Origin: Phycisphaeraceae bacterium
Lineage (GTDB): Bacteria > Planctomycetota > Phycisphaerae > Phycisphaerales > UBA1924
NCBI GenBank assembly: GCA_015200025.1
Contig: CP054186.1
Coordinates: 2,774,643-2,838,642 of the forward strand
Direction of reading: 5' to 3'
Length of the DNA stretch: 64,000 nt
In this document: one piece after another, positions 49,101-62,699 of the stretch
Position numbering within the stretch: the first letter of the stretch is position 1
Layout of the letters: every line of letters begins with the position of its first letter
Program-made: the position numbers and the translations under genes
The notes under the pieces: generated by a model
What the model was told of the DNA's origin: nothing
The model's input: the letters and a program-made list of their open reading frames with translations, nothing else
Database searches by the model: none

Positions 49101-49940
49101 TCAGTTGGTTGCGGCCGCGCTCTCGCCGGGCGCGGCGTCGGTGTTCTGAGTGATGGGGGGAGTGGGCGTGGTGGGGCCGCTCTCGCCGCGCGAGGCGGCG
49201 ACGTGCTCCGCGAAGACGCGGTAGTCAAGCGGCAGCTCCTCGGGGAGGTTCAGACGGTTCTTGGCGACGTGCGCCGGCCGCTCGACGGTGCGGATGATCC
49301 GCTCCCCGGTGCCGACGCCGTTGTGCTTTGCCTTGTTGAACCCCTCGTCCACCTTGACGGTGAGCACCTTGTACGTGGCGAAGAACACCTCGTCCGCCCA
49401 CTCCTGCACCAGGGCCGAGGCGAGCTTGTGCAGGCGGGGGCTGTAGCGGTCGTAGGGGACCGTCTCGGGGTTCTCGAACTTTTCGATCTTGGCGTGGGCG
49501 ATGACGATCACCGTCATGCCACGGTCGCTGCGGAGGGCGTCCAGCGCGCCGAGCACTGTCCGCCACTTGTCGATGGCGAACGTGTATCCCTTGGCGTACC
49601 CGATCTTCTCGATGCTCTCGACCTGCTCGTCCTCGCAGACCTCGTTCCAGATCAGGCGCTCGAGCCAGTCGAGGGAATCGATGACGACGGTCCTGTACCC
49701 GTGCTCGCCGGAGTACAGCGTCTCTAGCGCCGCCATCACATCGCCGAGCGAGCGGGCCAGCGGGAACGACTCGCACTCGATGTCGCCCAGGCCGTCCTCG
49801 GTCGGGATGAAGATCGGGTTCTCGGCCATCGCACCGAACGTGCTCTTGCCGATCCCGTGCGTGCCGTACAGCATCACGCGGCGCGGCTTGGGCTTACGGC
49901 CCTTGGTGATCTGGTTCATGAGGGTCGCGGTTGCGGACAT
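49101..49940 (-). CDS. Phage RecA-like nucleotide-binding protein (AAA_24)
   Basis: The 279-aa protein has Walker A YGTHGIGKST near residue 27, TVVIDSLDWLE as Walker B, then VIVIAHAKIEKFENPETVPYDRYSPRLHKLASALVQEWADEVFFATYK. This is the AAA_24 / phage nucleotide-binding protein family found beside DUF669 and RusA, often equated with Sak4-like single-strand annealing. GGAGA lies 5 nt before the ATG. A role in phage recombination is likely. Confidence 0.88.
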   Translation of the reverse strand: MSATATLMNQITKGRKPKPRRVMLYGTHGIGKSTFGAMAENPIFIPTEDGLGDIECESFPLARSLGDVMAALETLYSGEHGYRTVVIDSLDWLERLIWNEVCEDEQVESIEKIGYAKGYTFAIDKWRTVLGALDALRSDRGMTVIVIAHAKIEKFENPETVPYDRYSPRLHKLASALVQEWADEVFFATYKVLTVKVDEGFNKAKHNGVGTGERIIRTVERPAHVAKNRLNLPEELPLDYRVFAEHVAASRGESGPTTPTPPITQNTDAAPGESAAATN

Positions 49941-50038
49941 GGGATCTCCGTGCTTGGGGAGTGGGGAATCGGTGTCGTGGGGCCAGATCTCGCGGACAAA
50001 CGCGCCCTGGCCGAGGCGGACGAGCGGGAGGTGATGGG

Positions 50039-50335
50039 TCACGCGGCAGCCGTCGCGGGTTCGGCGCTCGGCTCGCGACGAACGCGGAACGCCTCGCGGC
50101 CGAACTCGTGCGTAAGCAGCGACGTGCAGATCTGGGCGACGGATTCGACGATGTTGGCGCACCCGGTCACATGCAACTCGGCCTGCAGCGGGTGGACGGA
50201 GAACGTCACCTCGGTGCGGACCTTGGCCTCGCCGAAGAGCCCTTCGGCGGCCAGCAGCGACAACCGGAGCGTGTCTTCCGCCTCCGACAGATCAACCTCC
50301 GGACTGAACTGAAAGCGGTACTCGACACATCGCAT
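50039..50335 (-). CDS. 98-aa prophage protein
   Basis: Starts MRCVEYRFQFSPEVDLSEAEDTLRLSLLAAEGLFGEAKVRTEVTFSVHPLQAELHVTGCANIVESVAQICTSLLTHEFGREAFRVRREP. Alternating strands and helices suggest a small ferredoxin-like fold; similar to uncharacterised proteins of planctomycete phages. No named family. GGAG lies upstream. Between the ATPase and the sigma-like gene. Confidence 0.68.
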   Translation of the reverse strand: MRCVEYRFQFSPEVDLSEAEDTLRLSLLAAEGLFGEAKVRTEVTFSVHPLQAELHVTGCANIVESVAQICTSLLTHEFGREAFRVRREPSAEPATAAA

Positions 50336-50450
50336 GGTGTTGTTCTCCGTGGGAGGTGCGGGAGCCCGCGGGGGCCGGGGCCCGACCCACGTGGTGAGCC
50401 GGGCCCCGGATCGCCGTTCCGCAGCGAGCGACTACCCGCTCGGCATGCCT

Positions 50451-51041
50451 TTATGCAAAATCCGAGAGCGATGTGGCGGATTCGAGAACGCGAGCGCGAA
50501 TCGCCTCGAGGCGCGGCAGCAGGATCCACCGCGAGACCTTGCGCTTCCTGGCAGCGCCGGTGATGCCGAGTTCGGCGACGTCGCGGAGCAAGATCCGCTC
50601 GCGGGGAGTGAACATGGCGTCGACGAGCGCCGCCTCGTCGCGGATCGCGGCCTCCTCGGCGGGCGTGCGGGGGGTCGTGCCGGTGCGGCGGCCGCCGTCA
50701 GCGTCGTTCATGCGTTCGCCGATGGAGCTGCGCCACGTGCGGCTTCCTGGATGCTCTTCGTCCAGGGAAAGCGTGAGCGCGGCTGCTCGACGCTTGACGC
50801 CCTTGCGGCGGCGCACCTCCATGCCGATCCAGCTCGTCACGACCGAGGTAGCGAACGCCTGGATCGAACCCCGGCTGGCGTCGAAGAGGTCGGCTTTGGT
50901 GAGCAGGAACAGCGTCATCTCCTGGCGCAGGTCCTCCTCTTCCGCGCGGGCGAAGCCGGCGCTCCGGCTGAGGAACATCGCCTTGCGGCGGATCAGGTCG
51001 GCGGTGAACGGGTGGGATACGACATCGCTGCGGCTGGTCAT
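50451..51041 (-). CDS. Sigma-70-like phage transcription factor
   Basis: The 196-aa protein has a region-2-like sequence ARAEEEDLRQEMTLFLLTKADLFDASRGSIQAFATSVVTSWIGMEVRRRKG (residues about 31-82), close to the helical core of extracytoplasmic-function sigma factors. It ends in a region-4-like helix pair (LVDAMFTPRERILLRDVAELGITGAARKRKVSRWILLPRLEAIR). It may direct late or accessory phage transcription. The ATG is preceded by GGAGGTC, enclosed in a hairpin (see the leader element). Classification from helix pattern only. Confidence 0.72.
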   Translation of the reverse strand: MTSRSDVVSHPFTADLIRRKAMFLSRSAGFARAEEEDLRQEMTLFLLTKADLFDASRGSIQAFATSVVTSWIGMEVRRRKGVKRRAAALTLSLDEEHPGSRTWRSSIGERMNDADGGRRTGTTPRTPAEEAAIRDEAALVDAMFTPRERILLRDVAELGITGAARKRKVSRWILLPRLEAIRARVLESATSLSDFA

Positions 51042-51258
51042 GGGACCTCCGAGGCCGGAGGTCTGCTCGCCAACCAGTCACGGGACCGCACACGAAGGAC
51101 TGCGCCGCGGCAACACGCCGCGAGGGATGCACAGGTGCGCCCGTGACTGGCCGGTTATGAGCCGACCGGCCTCGGACGCAGGGCCCGGTGTCGCGGAAGT
51201 CGCGGGTTGGGAGGGGGCGTATCGCTGCGTGCGACACGCCTAAGCCACTGCGAAACCG
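51042..51258 (-). promoter_or_regulatory. Leader with competing hairpins over the SD of the sigma-like gene
   Basis: Immediately upstream of the ATG, GACCTCCG and CGGAGGTC (51044-51063) form an 8-bp hairpin that hides the SD GGAGG. CCGAGGCCGG at 51049-51058 also matches CCGGCCTCGG at 51166-51175, and CCAGTCACGGG at 51074-51084 matches CCCGTGACTGG at 51140-51150. The outer and inner arms are nested in 36-base imperfect arms. The long-range fold and the local SD hairpin use the same bases and cannot both form. This layout is that of an RNA switch or translational attenuator, though a dyad protein-binding site is also possible. Ligand unknown. Confidence 0.55.
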
Positions 51259-52230
51259 CTACTTGCGATACTGGTCAAGTTTCTTGCCCCTGTCGCGAGA
51301 TTGCGACGCGACAGTGCGACCGACCGAACCAGAGTCCGTCTCTCGCTTGACGGCTTTGGGTCCGCCCTTAGCCTTGACGGCACGCTCAACCGCCCAGCGG
51401 TCCGTGATCTGGCCATCGCGGACCAGCGCGTCAGCGGCCTTCCGATAGGAGCCGTGAGTCACATACGCCCGGACGAGCGCGTCGTCGGACACCATGTTCT
51501 CGATGACCCTGCGAACCCCGCGCTCGAGCCGCTTGGCGGTCAGCTTCTCCTCGGGAACCTCTCCGCGAGCTTCTGCCCTCTTGTCGGCGATGTCGATCGC
51601 CTCGAGGACTGCCTCCGGATCGAGCACGACGTTGTCGTCGGTCAGCACGGCCACGTCATGCATGGGGATCACGGCGGGCACCCGACCGGGCCATCGGCCC
51701 CGGTCCGGCACGCGGTGCGGCACAAACACCACCGCCCGGCCGCCCGCGCCGACATGGCGCATGAGCACTTCTGCGTCGTCATCGGCAAGCCGCACCGCGA
51801 AGACGACCTCGCGCGTGGTGTCACGAAGCTGCATCCGTCCCAGCCGCCAGAACCGTCCGGGCAATACGGGCTTCGGCGTGGAGACGGCAAGGGCCGATGC
51901 GAGCTTGACCGCCAAGCCGTCAAGGTCGACCGCCCAGCCACGGCACATCTCTTCGGTGACCTCGACCTTGAGCGACTCCGGGCAGCAGATGAAGTACCGC
52001 GGCTTCTCGGTGTCATCCGCTGGTTCGACGACCGTCACTGTTTCGACGTGGCCGTCGTCGCAGTGGGGACAAGGCGCGGTGAGCCCCGTCTGAGCCGGTC
52101 GGACGAGGTGGGACTTCAGCAGGTCGTCGAGTGCCCCCTTGGGCCAGCGCGACACCTCTGAGTGGTCGAACAGCGACCCCGGGGCGTCCGCCGCCACCAG
52201 CAGCAGGCGGAATAGATCAGCCTTGGTCAT
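51259..52230 (-). CDS. 323-aa prophage protein, unknown
   Basis: The N-terminus MTKADLFRLLLVAADAPGSLFDHSEVSRWPKGALDDLLKSHLV looks like a winged helix. Then CPHCDDGH and FICCPES suggest a zinc-binding knuckle at about 54-85, followed by VRLADDDAEVLMRHVGAGGRAVVFVPHRVPDRGRW. The C-terminal part has a helical region VRAYVTHGSYRKAADALVRDGQITDRWAVERAVKAKGG resembling an HTH. Not a family I can name; recurrent in planctomycete genomic islands. Overlaps the next upstream gene by 14 nt. Confidence 0.72.
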   Translation of the reverse strand: MTKADLFRLLLVAADAPGSLFDHSEVSRWPKGALDDLLKSHLVRPAQTGLTAPCPHCDDGHVETVTVVEPADDTEKPRYFICCPESLKVEVTEEMCRGWAVDLDGLAVKLASALAVSTPKPVLPGRFWRLGRMQLRDTTREVVFAVRLADDDAEVLMRHVGAGGRAVVFVPHRVPDRGRWPGRVPAVIPMHDVAVLTDDNVVLDPEAVLEAIDIADKRAEARGEVPEEKLTAKRLERGVRRVIENMVSDDALVRAYVTHGSYRKAADALVRDGQITDRWAVERAVKAKGGPKAVKRETDSGSVGRTVASQSRDRGKKLDQYRK

Positions 52231-53404
52231 CAGTCACCTCCCACCGGCGCAGGCAGCGCTCGCCAATGACGCGAACCTCGTCGGGCTTGCTCTTGAGGTT
52301 GCTCGAGTGCGGGACCGAAACCTCGAACGTCAGCGTCGGCTGGCGACCGACTCCGTTGTGGACGAAGCGCAGCGAGAACGTTGCCTGAACCACGCGCAGC
52401 CCTTCGACCGGCAGGTTCTCGCGGCGGAGCCAGCGGTCCATCTTGCGGTAGATGTCATTGCGGTCGCCGCGAGGATCGGCTTTGATCTCGATATGGGCGC
52501 CTCCGCCACGCGGGACGATGCGCAGCCGCGTGATGCGTGCGTCCTCGACGCGGTCTGCCGGATCGGTCGGGAGCGGGAAATCGTTCTGGAGCAGGTGGTC
52601 AAGGCGGTACGAGGGCTTGAGCGGGTCCGCCGGCGGAATGTCCTTCTTGAGCACCGCCTTGCAGAACGCCACCTGCAGGGTCGTCCACATCTTCCCGCCG
52701 CCGGGCGCGACGATCTCCAGCACGCCCTCGTCGCCGCTGTAGACAAACACATTCTCGAACGCGTACCGATCCCAGCGCACGGTCGGCTGACTGTCGTCCC
52801 CATCAAAGACCAGGTGCTTGTCGGGGTAGTCGTCGAGGTACGCGAAGAAGTAATCCGCGCCGTCGGCCCGGCGGTAGTGCTCGACCATGCACTGCTTGCC
52901 TCGGAGCTGGGCGGGTCCGTACACGGAGGACAGCGCTTCGCCGAGCGGGCCGCACAGAGACCCGGGGTCTTCGAGTTGGCGCTTGGGTAGGCCATTGCGG
53001 CGGTTCCAAAGGCGGCCTCCGGTCAGCGCATCGGCGCGGGCGAACATCGCCGCGTCGTTGAAAACTCCTGGCGCGTAGAGGTACGACCACATCGCCTTGT
53101 CGGTCTTGCTGCGCTGCGCCGAGAAGTCCTCAGCGCGGTCGGGGTGGCGAGCAAGGATGCCTTCCGCGAGCACGGCAACGCCGCGGTGATCGGCGAGTTC
53201 GTTGACGTCGCGGATGATCATCTGCACTTCGCGCTGCGTGGACTCCGGCAGCGCCTGCCACGCCGCGAACACCGGCTCGATGCGGTGCTCGCTGAGCTGG
53301 TCCCACGGCACGTCGGCGAGCTCGCCGCGGCGCGTGAAGAACTCGCGGAGCAGCGAGTTCGCGATCTGCTTGAGGACTTTGCGGGGATCAAACGGCTTGG
53401 CCAT
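52217..53404 (-). CDS. 395-aa prophage protein, unknown
   Basis: Starts MAKPFDPRKVLKQIANSLLREFFTRRGELADVPWDQLSEHRIEPVFAAWQALPESTQREVQMIIRDVNELAD. The middle has SYLYAPGVFNDAAMFARADALTGGRLWNRRNGLPKRQ, then YFFAYLDDYPDKHLVFDGDDSQPTVRWDRYAFENVFVYS, and a beta-rich end. No catalytic motif is certain. The gene has AAGGA about 9 nt before the ATG. It forms a pair with the 323-aa gene; similar adjacent pairs are frequent in planctomycete islands. I take this as the right-hand limit of clearly prophage-linked genes. Confidence 0.72.
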   Translation of the reverse strand: MAKPFDPRKVLKQIANSLLREFFTRRGELADVPWDQLSEHRIEPVFAAWQALPESTQREVQMIIRDVNELADHRGVAVLAEGILARHPDRAEDFSAQRSKTDKAMWSYLYAPGVFNDAAMFARADALTGGRLWNRRNGLPKRQLEDPGSLCGPLGEALSSVYGPAQLRGKQCMVEHYRRADGADYFFAYLDDYPDKHLVFDGDDSQPTVRWDRYAFENVFVYSGDEGVLEIVAPGGGKMWTTLQVAFCKAVLKKDIPPADPLKPSYRLDHLLQNDFPLPTDPADRVEDARITRLRIVPRGGGAHIEIKADPRGDRNDIYRKMDRWLRRENLPVEGLRVVQATFSLRFVHNGVGRQPTLTFEVSVPHSSNLKSKPDEVRVIGERCLRRWEVTDDQG

Positions 53405-53487
53405 GACTGAGGTTCCTTGTCTGTCGTTTGCTAAAGGGTTGACACTCGGGACGTGACAGAGCCGCGCCGGTGTCAAGTCGTGCGGCG

Positions 53488-54195
53488 TCAGAACAGCGTG
53501 TTGGGTCGTTCGCGCATCAGCAGGCCGAGCTTCTCGAGGCGGATGCGCATCGCCTCGGCGGACACTTCAAACCGCTCGGCGAGCGGCTTCGAGAAACGAT
53601 CGAGCATGGCGTCGGTCGGGTCGCGGCCGTCGGCGGCGGACACGGGAGCAAGATCAGCGAGAACCACTGGGTCCAGGTTGCCGCGCCATTCGGTCCACGC
53701 CGCGATCACGAGCGTCTTGGGCATGAGCAAGTAGCTGGCGAACGTGTCGGCCTGCCATTCAACGGGGATCTTCTTCTCTCCGGCGCGGCACACGACCGCA
53801 GGTTGGCCGCGCCCGTCGAAGAGCGCCGCCTGCGTCGGATCCTGGCGGTAGAACGAGCGGTGCAAACGCCAATGGCCGATCTCGTGCGCAAGCGTGAACC
53901 GGTATCGCCCGAGTCGCGACGGGTTCTCCGAAGGATCGAGCCGGCTGTCAATCCGCACCAGCTGTTCGTTGAACCAGATCGCGCCGAGCACGCCATCGGT
54001 CCCGAACAGCGCCGCCAGGTCCTCGATGGCGAATGTCAGGCCGAGATGCAGTTCGAGGATGTCCTCCACTGGCACCGGCGCGACCACGGGCGCACCGCGA
54101 CGCTGTGCATATTCGGCGACGAGGACATCCGCGTCGCGCTCAATGCGGACTTCCGGCAGGAACGGCACATCCGTGATGGCCCCGCGACCACTCAC
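53488..54195 (-). CDS. ImmA/IrrE-family metallopeptidase
   Basis: The 235-aa protein has HEIGH in RFTLAHEIGHWRLH at about residue 104 and a downstream acidic EWQADTFASYLLMP, the zinc-peptidase pattern of ImmA. It is followed by VSAEAMRIRLEKLGLL. Such proteins cleave their partner repressor to induce an element. The ATG overlaps the stop of the XRE gene, the expected repressor partner. It may release the divergent helicase operon. Confidence 0.93.
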   Translation of the reverse strand: MSGRGAITDVPFLPEVRIERDADVLVAEYAQRRGAPVVAPVPVEDILELHLGLTFAIEDLAALFGTDGVLGAIWFNEQLVRIDSRLDPSENPSRLGRYRFTLAHEIGHWRLHRSFYRQDPTQAALFDGRGQPAVVCRAGEKKIPVEWQADTFASYLLMPKTLVIAAWTEWRGNLDPVVLADLAPVSAADGRDPTDAMLDRFSKPLAERFEVSAEAMRIRLEKLGLLMRERPNTLF

Positions 54196-54560
54196 GACGG
54201 ATCGCCCTCCCTCCGCATCTGGGACGCTTGATCCTGCAGCCTCTTGAGCTGCTCGGGCGTCAGCCCCTTCGCGGCGCGCAGGAGCGCCGGCATCGCTTCC
54301 GGCTGGCTCTGGATGATCTTCGGGAGGTCCTCAGGGACGCGACCGGCCATCGCGCTGAGCTCGTCGGCACTCTCGCCGAGCAGCTCCGCCATCTTCTTGA
54401 TACGGTCAACCGTCGGCGGCGAGTCCACCTTGTCCTGCTCAACGTGCGACAGGTACGTCGGGCTGATGCCGACAAGCTCGGCGAACCGGCGCAGGCTGTA
54501 TCCTTTGGCGGTGCGGCGCTCGCGGATGAAGGTGCCGAACTTTGGCTTGTGGGCGGTCAT
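54192..54560 (-). CDS. XRE-family repressor, ImmR-like
   Basis: The 122-aa protein has an HTH_3 domain: FGTFIRERRTAKGYSLRRFAELVGISPTYLSHVEQDKVDSPPTVDRIKKMAELLGESADELSAMAGR. The C-terminus LTPEQLKRLQDQASQMRREGDPS follows. An ATG 15 codons upstream is an alternative start. With the overlapping ImmA gene it forms a repressor/protease pair. It reads away from the helicase operon, so it may control both through the operator between them. Confidence 0.92.
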   Translation of the reverse strand: MTAHKPKFGTFIRERRTAKGYSLRRFAELVGISPTYLSHVEQDKVDSPPTVDRIKKMAELLGESADELSAMAGRVPEDLPKIIQSQPEAMPALLRAAKGLTPEQLKRLQDQASQMRREGDPS

Positions 54561-54657
54561 GACGGTTTGACGCTCGGTCTTTTGCTGTTTACTGTACACG
54601 GACATAACCGGCGGGTCAAACGTCGATCCGCCACCGACGTCGCGATGCAGGTACCTG
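54561..54657. promoter_or_regulatory. Divergent control region with operator-like palindrome
   Basis: At 54587-54599 GTTTACTGTACAC is an imperfect palindrome (GTTTAC/GTACAC arms), a fitting size for an XRE operator. At 54603-54620 the block CATAACCGGCGGGTCAAA matches 17 of 18 bases of 5836-5853 at the hsdM promoter. The shared block is close to the start of minus-strand transcripts in both cases. The helicase ATG follows 38 nt later, with AGGT as weak SD. Confidence 0.5.
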
Positions 54658-57600
54658 ATGAACGTACTCGAAGTCCACAAGAGAATCGTCGAGGACTACG
54701 AGCAGTACATCCGCTCGTTCATCAACATCGCCGATCCGGCGATCGAGCAGGTCGTGCGGGAGGAGCTCGAGAAGGGCAAGTTGTGGCCCGAGCCGCTGCT
54801 GCAGTTCAATCCTGGCTACCGCAAGTCGGGCGCGGTCGCGGACCTGGTTCGCGAGGGAGCGCTGCACCGCGACCTCGCGGACATCTTCGCCGGCTACTCC
54901 CTGTACCGGCACCAGCTCGAGGCAATACGTCTCGGGGTCGCCGGGAGAGACTTCGTCGTCACCTCCGGGACCGGCTCAGGCAAGTCGCTCACGTACATCG
55001 GCACAATCTTCAGCCACATCCTGGCGAACCCCGGTGCGCGCGGCGTCGTGGCGGTCGTGGTCTATCCGTTGAACGCGCTGATCAACAGCCAGACGGAGGA
55101 GTTCCGAAAGTACCAGGACAACTACAAGCGGCAGACGGGACGGGACTTCCCGATCACCTTCGGCCAGTACACCGGTCAGGAGGACGAGAGCGCCCGCGCC
55201 TCGCTGCGGGACTCTCCGCCGCAGATCCTACTGACGAACTACATGATGCTCGAACTGCTGCTGACCAGGATGCACGAGCGTCGGATCCGCGACGGCATCT
55301 ACGAGAACCTGCGGTTTCTCGTCTTCGACGAGCTGCACACGTACCGCGGGCGTCAGGGCGGCGACATAGCGATGCTGATCCGGCGGATCCGGGCCCAGTG
55401 CGCGAGAGACGTGGTTTGCATCGGAACCTCAGCGACAATGGTCTCGGGCGGTCTTCCCGAACAACAGCGGCAAGCGGTGGCTGGAGTCGCCAAGACGCTG
55501 TTCGGAAAACCGTTCGACCCCGATCAGGTCGTGACCGAGCAGCTCGAGTACTCGCTGGACCACTCCGGGCCAATTCCGTCCGGCGGCGCGCTGGCCGCGG
55601 CCGTCCGCGCTGGCGTCGAACCTAGTGACGACTACGGTTCGCTCCTGCGCCATCCGCTCGCCCTGTGGCTGGAGGCCGAAGCCGCGATCGAGCAGATCGG
55701 TGACGACAAGGTCCGTCGGCGTCCGCGCCCGGTCGGAGATTTGGCCAGTCGACTCGCTGAGGAGACCCGCGAGCCAGTCGAAGCTTGCGGCTCGGCGCTG
55801 AGCGGGGTCCTGCTGTGGATCAGCCGGGTTAACGAGTCCAGGCGGCGTGCGGGGCATCGCGAGACGGTCCTGCCCTTCCGGTTGCACCAGTTCATTTCTC
55901 AGACCGGCTCCGTGTACACGACGCTCGACCAAGGCGCGGACCGGTTCATCACCCTCGAGCCTGGCATCTACAAGTCGGACGAGGAGAACCAGAAGCCGAT
56001 CTACCCCAACATCTTCAGCAGAAGCTCGGGGCACGCGTTCATCTGCGTCTCGCGGCAGGGCGACCTGCTTTTGCCGCGAGAGTTCATGGAAGCGTCGGAA
56101 GACGACGACCAGCGGGAGGACGGTTACCTCATCGTCGGTGAGGACGTGTGGGATCCCGACAGCGACCTCGATGCGCTGCCCGACAGCTGGTTCCGCGCGA
56201 ACAAGAGCGGGCGGAAAGCGATACCCGAGAAAGCCGAGTACTTCCCGCAGCGAATCTACTTCGACGAGCTCGGACGCTGCTCTGACTCGCCGCCAGGCAA
56301 GTACCAGGGTTGGTTCATGAGGGCTCCGCTCCTCTTCGATCCCACCAGCGGCACGTTCTTTGACCCCAAGACCCGCGAAGGCACCAAGCTCGCCAAGCTC
56401 GGAAGCGAGGGGCGGAGCACGTCGACGACCATCGCGGCGTTCGCCATCCTCAACCAGCTCCGCGAGGCGGGTTACCCCCTGTCGGATCAGAAGCTGCTGA
56501 GCTTCACGGACAACCGGCAGGACGCCGCCCTGCAGGCCGGCCATTTCAACGACTTTGTGCAAGTGGTGCGGCTCCGAGCCGGCATCCACAAGGCACTCCG
56601 CGACGCCCCGGGCGGCGTTCTGACGTACGCCAGACTCGGCGAGGCGGTCTTCAGGGCACTGGAGCTCCCCTTCGCCGACTTCTCGAAGCTCGAGAAGGAG
56701 CCCGACCTCGCGCCGGTGCGACGTCGCTATGAGGCGACCTTTCAGAACTTCCTCGTGTACCGTGCGCTTGCCGATCTGCGGCGCAGTTGGCGCATCGTCC
56801 TGCCAAATCTGGAGCAGTGCGCACTGCTCGCGATTGACTACGTCGACCTCGATGAAACCGCGGCCGCAGACACCTTCTGGAAGGACACGCCCCTCGTGAA
56901 CGCGATGCCCGCGTCGCAGCGGCGCGACTTCCTTGGCACCATCCTCGATTTCTTCCGGCTCGAGTACGCCCTCCACAGCGAGAACTTCCTTGAGCACTCT
57001 CGCATGAAGGAGAACGAGCGGGACTTCCGCGAGCAGCTCCGCGCACCTTGGACGCTCGACGAGCGCGAGGACCTCAGGCCCCCGACGGTCGCTCGCCTCG
57101 ACCCCTTGGCACGTTCCGCGCACCTCGCATCCGTTAGCGTCGGCCCGGCCAGCTCGCTCGGGAAGTTCATCAAGCAGGCGGCCAAGGAGAACGGCTTCGA
57201 ACGGAGCGACTTCGGCGGGCAGCGGTACCGCGATTTCGTCCTGGCATTGCTGGAGCGACTCGCCGACGCCGACTATCTGCACCGGCTTAAGGCCCGAAGT
57301 GAGGCAGGCGACGAGGTCGACGTCTATCGCCTGAAGGTCGACAAGATCCTCTGGAGGCTCGGCGACGGCCGGACCGTCAAGTCCGATGTCATCAAGCAGC
57401 GGAGCTTCCGCTCGACGGCCCCGCGGCCCAACGCGTTCTTCGCTTCTATGTATGCCCGCGAGTTCGCGAAGACCAAGCGACTGGTCGCGGCAGACCACAC
57501 GGGCCAGTTAGACGCCGAGACCCGGCTCGACCGCGAGGACCGCTTCAAGTGCGATTGGTGGCTCGACGCGGCGAAGCGAACTCGGGATGAGGCGAAGATC

Positions 57601-59822
57601 CGCAGCCAAGCGGTGAGCGCCCTGTTCTGCTCGCCGACGATGGAACTCGGGGTCGACATCGGCGGGCTGAGCGTCGTGCACCTGCGCAACGCCCCGCCGA
57701 ACTCCGCAAACTACGCGCAGCGTGCCGGGCGAGCGGGACGTAGCGGTCAGGGGGCCCTTGTCTTTACCTACTGCTCGAGCTTCTCGCCGCACGACAGGCA
57801 CTACTTCCAGCACCAGGCAGAGATGGTCGCCGGGGAGGTCCAGGCTCCCAGAATCGACCTCTTCAACCGCGAGCTCCTCCAATCGCACCTGCATGCGATG
57901 GCTATCTCTGAAGTCGGGCTTCCCGGACTGGAGTCGCAGAATGGGCGGGCGGCGTCGCTCATGTCCTTGGTCGACCCGAATGGCCGCGACCTGCCGCTAT
58001 CCGAGACGACGCGGGCCGGGCTGAAGCTTGGGCCGTCCGCCTTCGCCTCGGTTCTCGCCGCGTTCGCGCGGGCGATCCACGACTTCGCTCACGAACTGCC
58101 GCGACGTGGCGCAGGTTGGTTTTCAGACTCGTGGAGCCAGACGGTGCTGGAGAAGCTGCCCGATCAACTCGACAGATCGCTCGGACGCTGGAGAAAGCTG
58201 CATCAATCGGCCCGCACCAGCCTCTCTCGCGCGACACAGAGGATCGAGAGCGGTACGCTCGCGGCGTCGAGCGACGAGTACAAGAAACTGGTCAGGCTCC
58301 AGAACCAGGCGACCCGCCAGCTGAACCTGCTCGTGAACGACCTGGGTAAGCGGACCTCCGACCTATCCGAGTTCTACCCGTACCGCTACCTCGCGTCCGA
58401 GGGCTTCCTTCCCGGGTACAACTTCACGAGGCTGCCCCTCAGGATCTTCGTGCCCACGGGCGCGAGCGCTGGCGAGTACATCTCACGCCCCCGCGCGGTC
58501 GCCCTTCGGGAGTTCGGCCCGCTGAACATCATCTACCACAACGGGCGCAAGTACCGCGTCGACCAGCTGGTGGTCCAGGACGCCGAGGAGGCGCTTACGG
58601 AAGCGAAGGTCAGCCGTAAGGCGGGCTACTTCCTGTCCGGCGAACAGGTTGACCTCGAGATCTGCCCCTTCACCGGCCTCAACCTCTCCGACAACGCGAA
58701 CAAGGAGCCGCTCGTCGACCTCCTGGAGATGGGCGAGTCCCGTGCGACCGAGGTCGATCGGATCTCGTGCGAGGAGGAGGAGAGGGCATCCAGGGGCTTC
58801 GAGATCGACACGTACTTCTCGGTCGACGGCTCGCTCGACCGTATCCGCGCGGCGGTGGTCAAGGTCGCGGACTCGCCGCTGCTGAACCTCAGGTACATCC
58901 CGGCGGCCCGACTGGTGTACGTCAGCCGGAAGTGGAGGGCGACGCAGTTCGCCGGGTTCCCTCTGGCGATGACCACGGGGCTGTGGCGCTCGTCGATGCC
59001 GCCCCAAGACGAGCAGACGGAGCCTCACCGCATCGTCAACCTGTGGACGTCGAACCTGGCGGACGCGCTGTACATCGAGCCGGTCCAGCCCCTTGCTCTG
59101 CAGCCCGAGGGCGTCATAACGCTCCAGTACGCGCTCAAGCGAGCGATCGAGGCCGAGTTCCAGGTTGAGCCTAACGAAATTGGGGCTGTGACCATCGGCG
59201 ATCCCTCTGCGCCGAACATCCTGCTATACGAGGCGGCGGAGGGCAGCCTCGGCATCCTCTCCCGCTTCGCCGACGATCCGCAGACGCTGCATGCGGTCGT
59301 CGCGAGGGCGATCGCGATCTGCCGGTTCGACGACCCGGAGTACAAGGCCCCGGCCTCGTACGACGACCTTCTGAGCTACTACAACCAGCGGGACCACCGC
59401 TCCGTCAATCGCTTCTCCATCCGCGAGGCGCTCGACAAGCTGGGTGCTTCGCAGGTCGAACTCCGGACCAACTCCGGCTTTCGCGACTACGACGCCCACT
59501 ACCGTTCGCTGCTGGAGGCGATCGACCCGACCTCGAGCACGGAGCGCAAGTTCCTCGACTTCCTCTATGCCAGCGGACTGCGGCTGCCGGACTCGGCCCA
59601 AAAGCGGACGCCGGGCATCTACAGCCAGCCCGACTTCTACTACGAGCCGCGCATCTGGGTGTTCTGCGACGGGTCCGTTCACGACCGGCCGGAGGTGCAA
59701 GAGGCAGACCGGCGAAAGCGGGACGAGATCCGAGCAGCGGGGGACGAAGTCATCGTCTACTACTACACCGACGATCTCACCGCCCTGGTCGCTCGCCGCC
59801 CCGACGTGTTCCGGAGGGTCAG

Positions 59823-59826
<4 letters not shown>
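54658..59826 (+). CDS. Large DUF1998-type DEAD/DEAH helicase with Vsr-like C-terminus
   Basis: The 1722-aa protein has Walker A SGTGSGKS around 103-110 and DELH near 223 (LVFDELHTYRGR). SPTMELGVDIGGLSVVHLRN...QRAGRAGRSGQGA near 990-1030 is followed by the MZB/DUF1998 arrangement (ADALYIEPVQPLAL near 1475). The last 70 residues, PDFYYEPRIWVFCDGSVHDRPEVQEADRRKRDEIRAAGDEVIVYYY, resemble a Vsr/DUF559-like PD-(D/E)xK nuclease with the acidic and Lys/Arg pattern but weaker conservation. Giant DUF1998 helicases are the core of Druantia (DruE) and related to DrmA of DISARM. Here it is followed by an SNF2 helicase and a methyltransferase. A defence role is inferred from the set. Confidence 0.85.
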
Positions 59827-62695
<2,869 letters not shown>

Positions 62696-62699
<4 letters not shown>

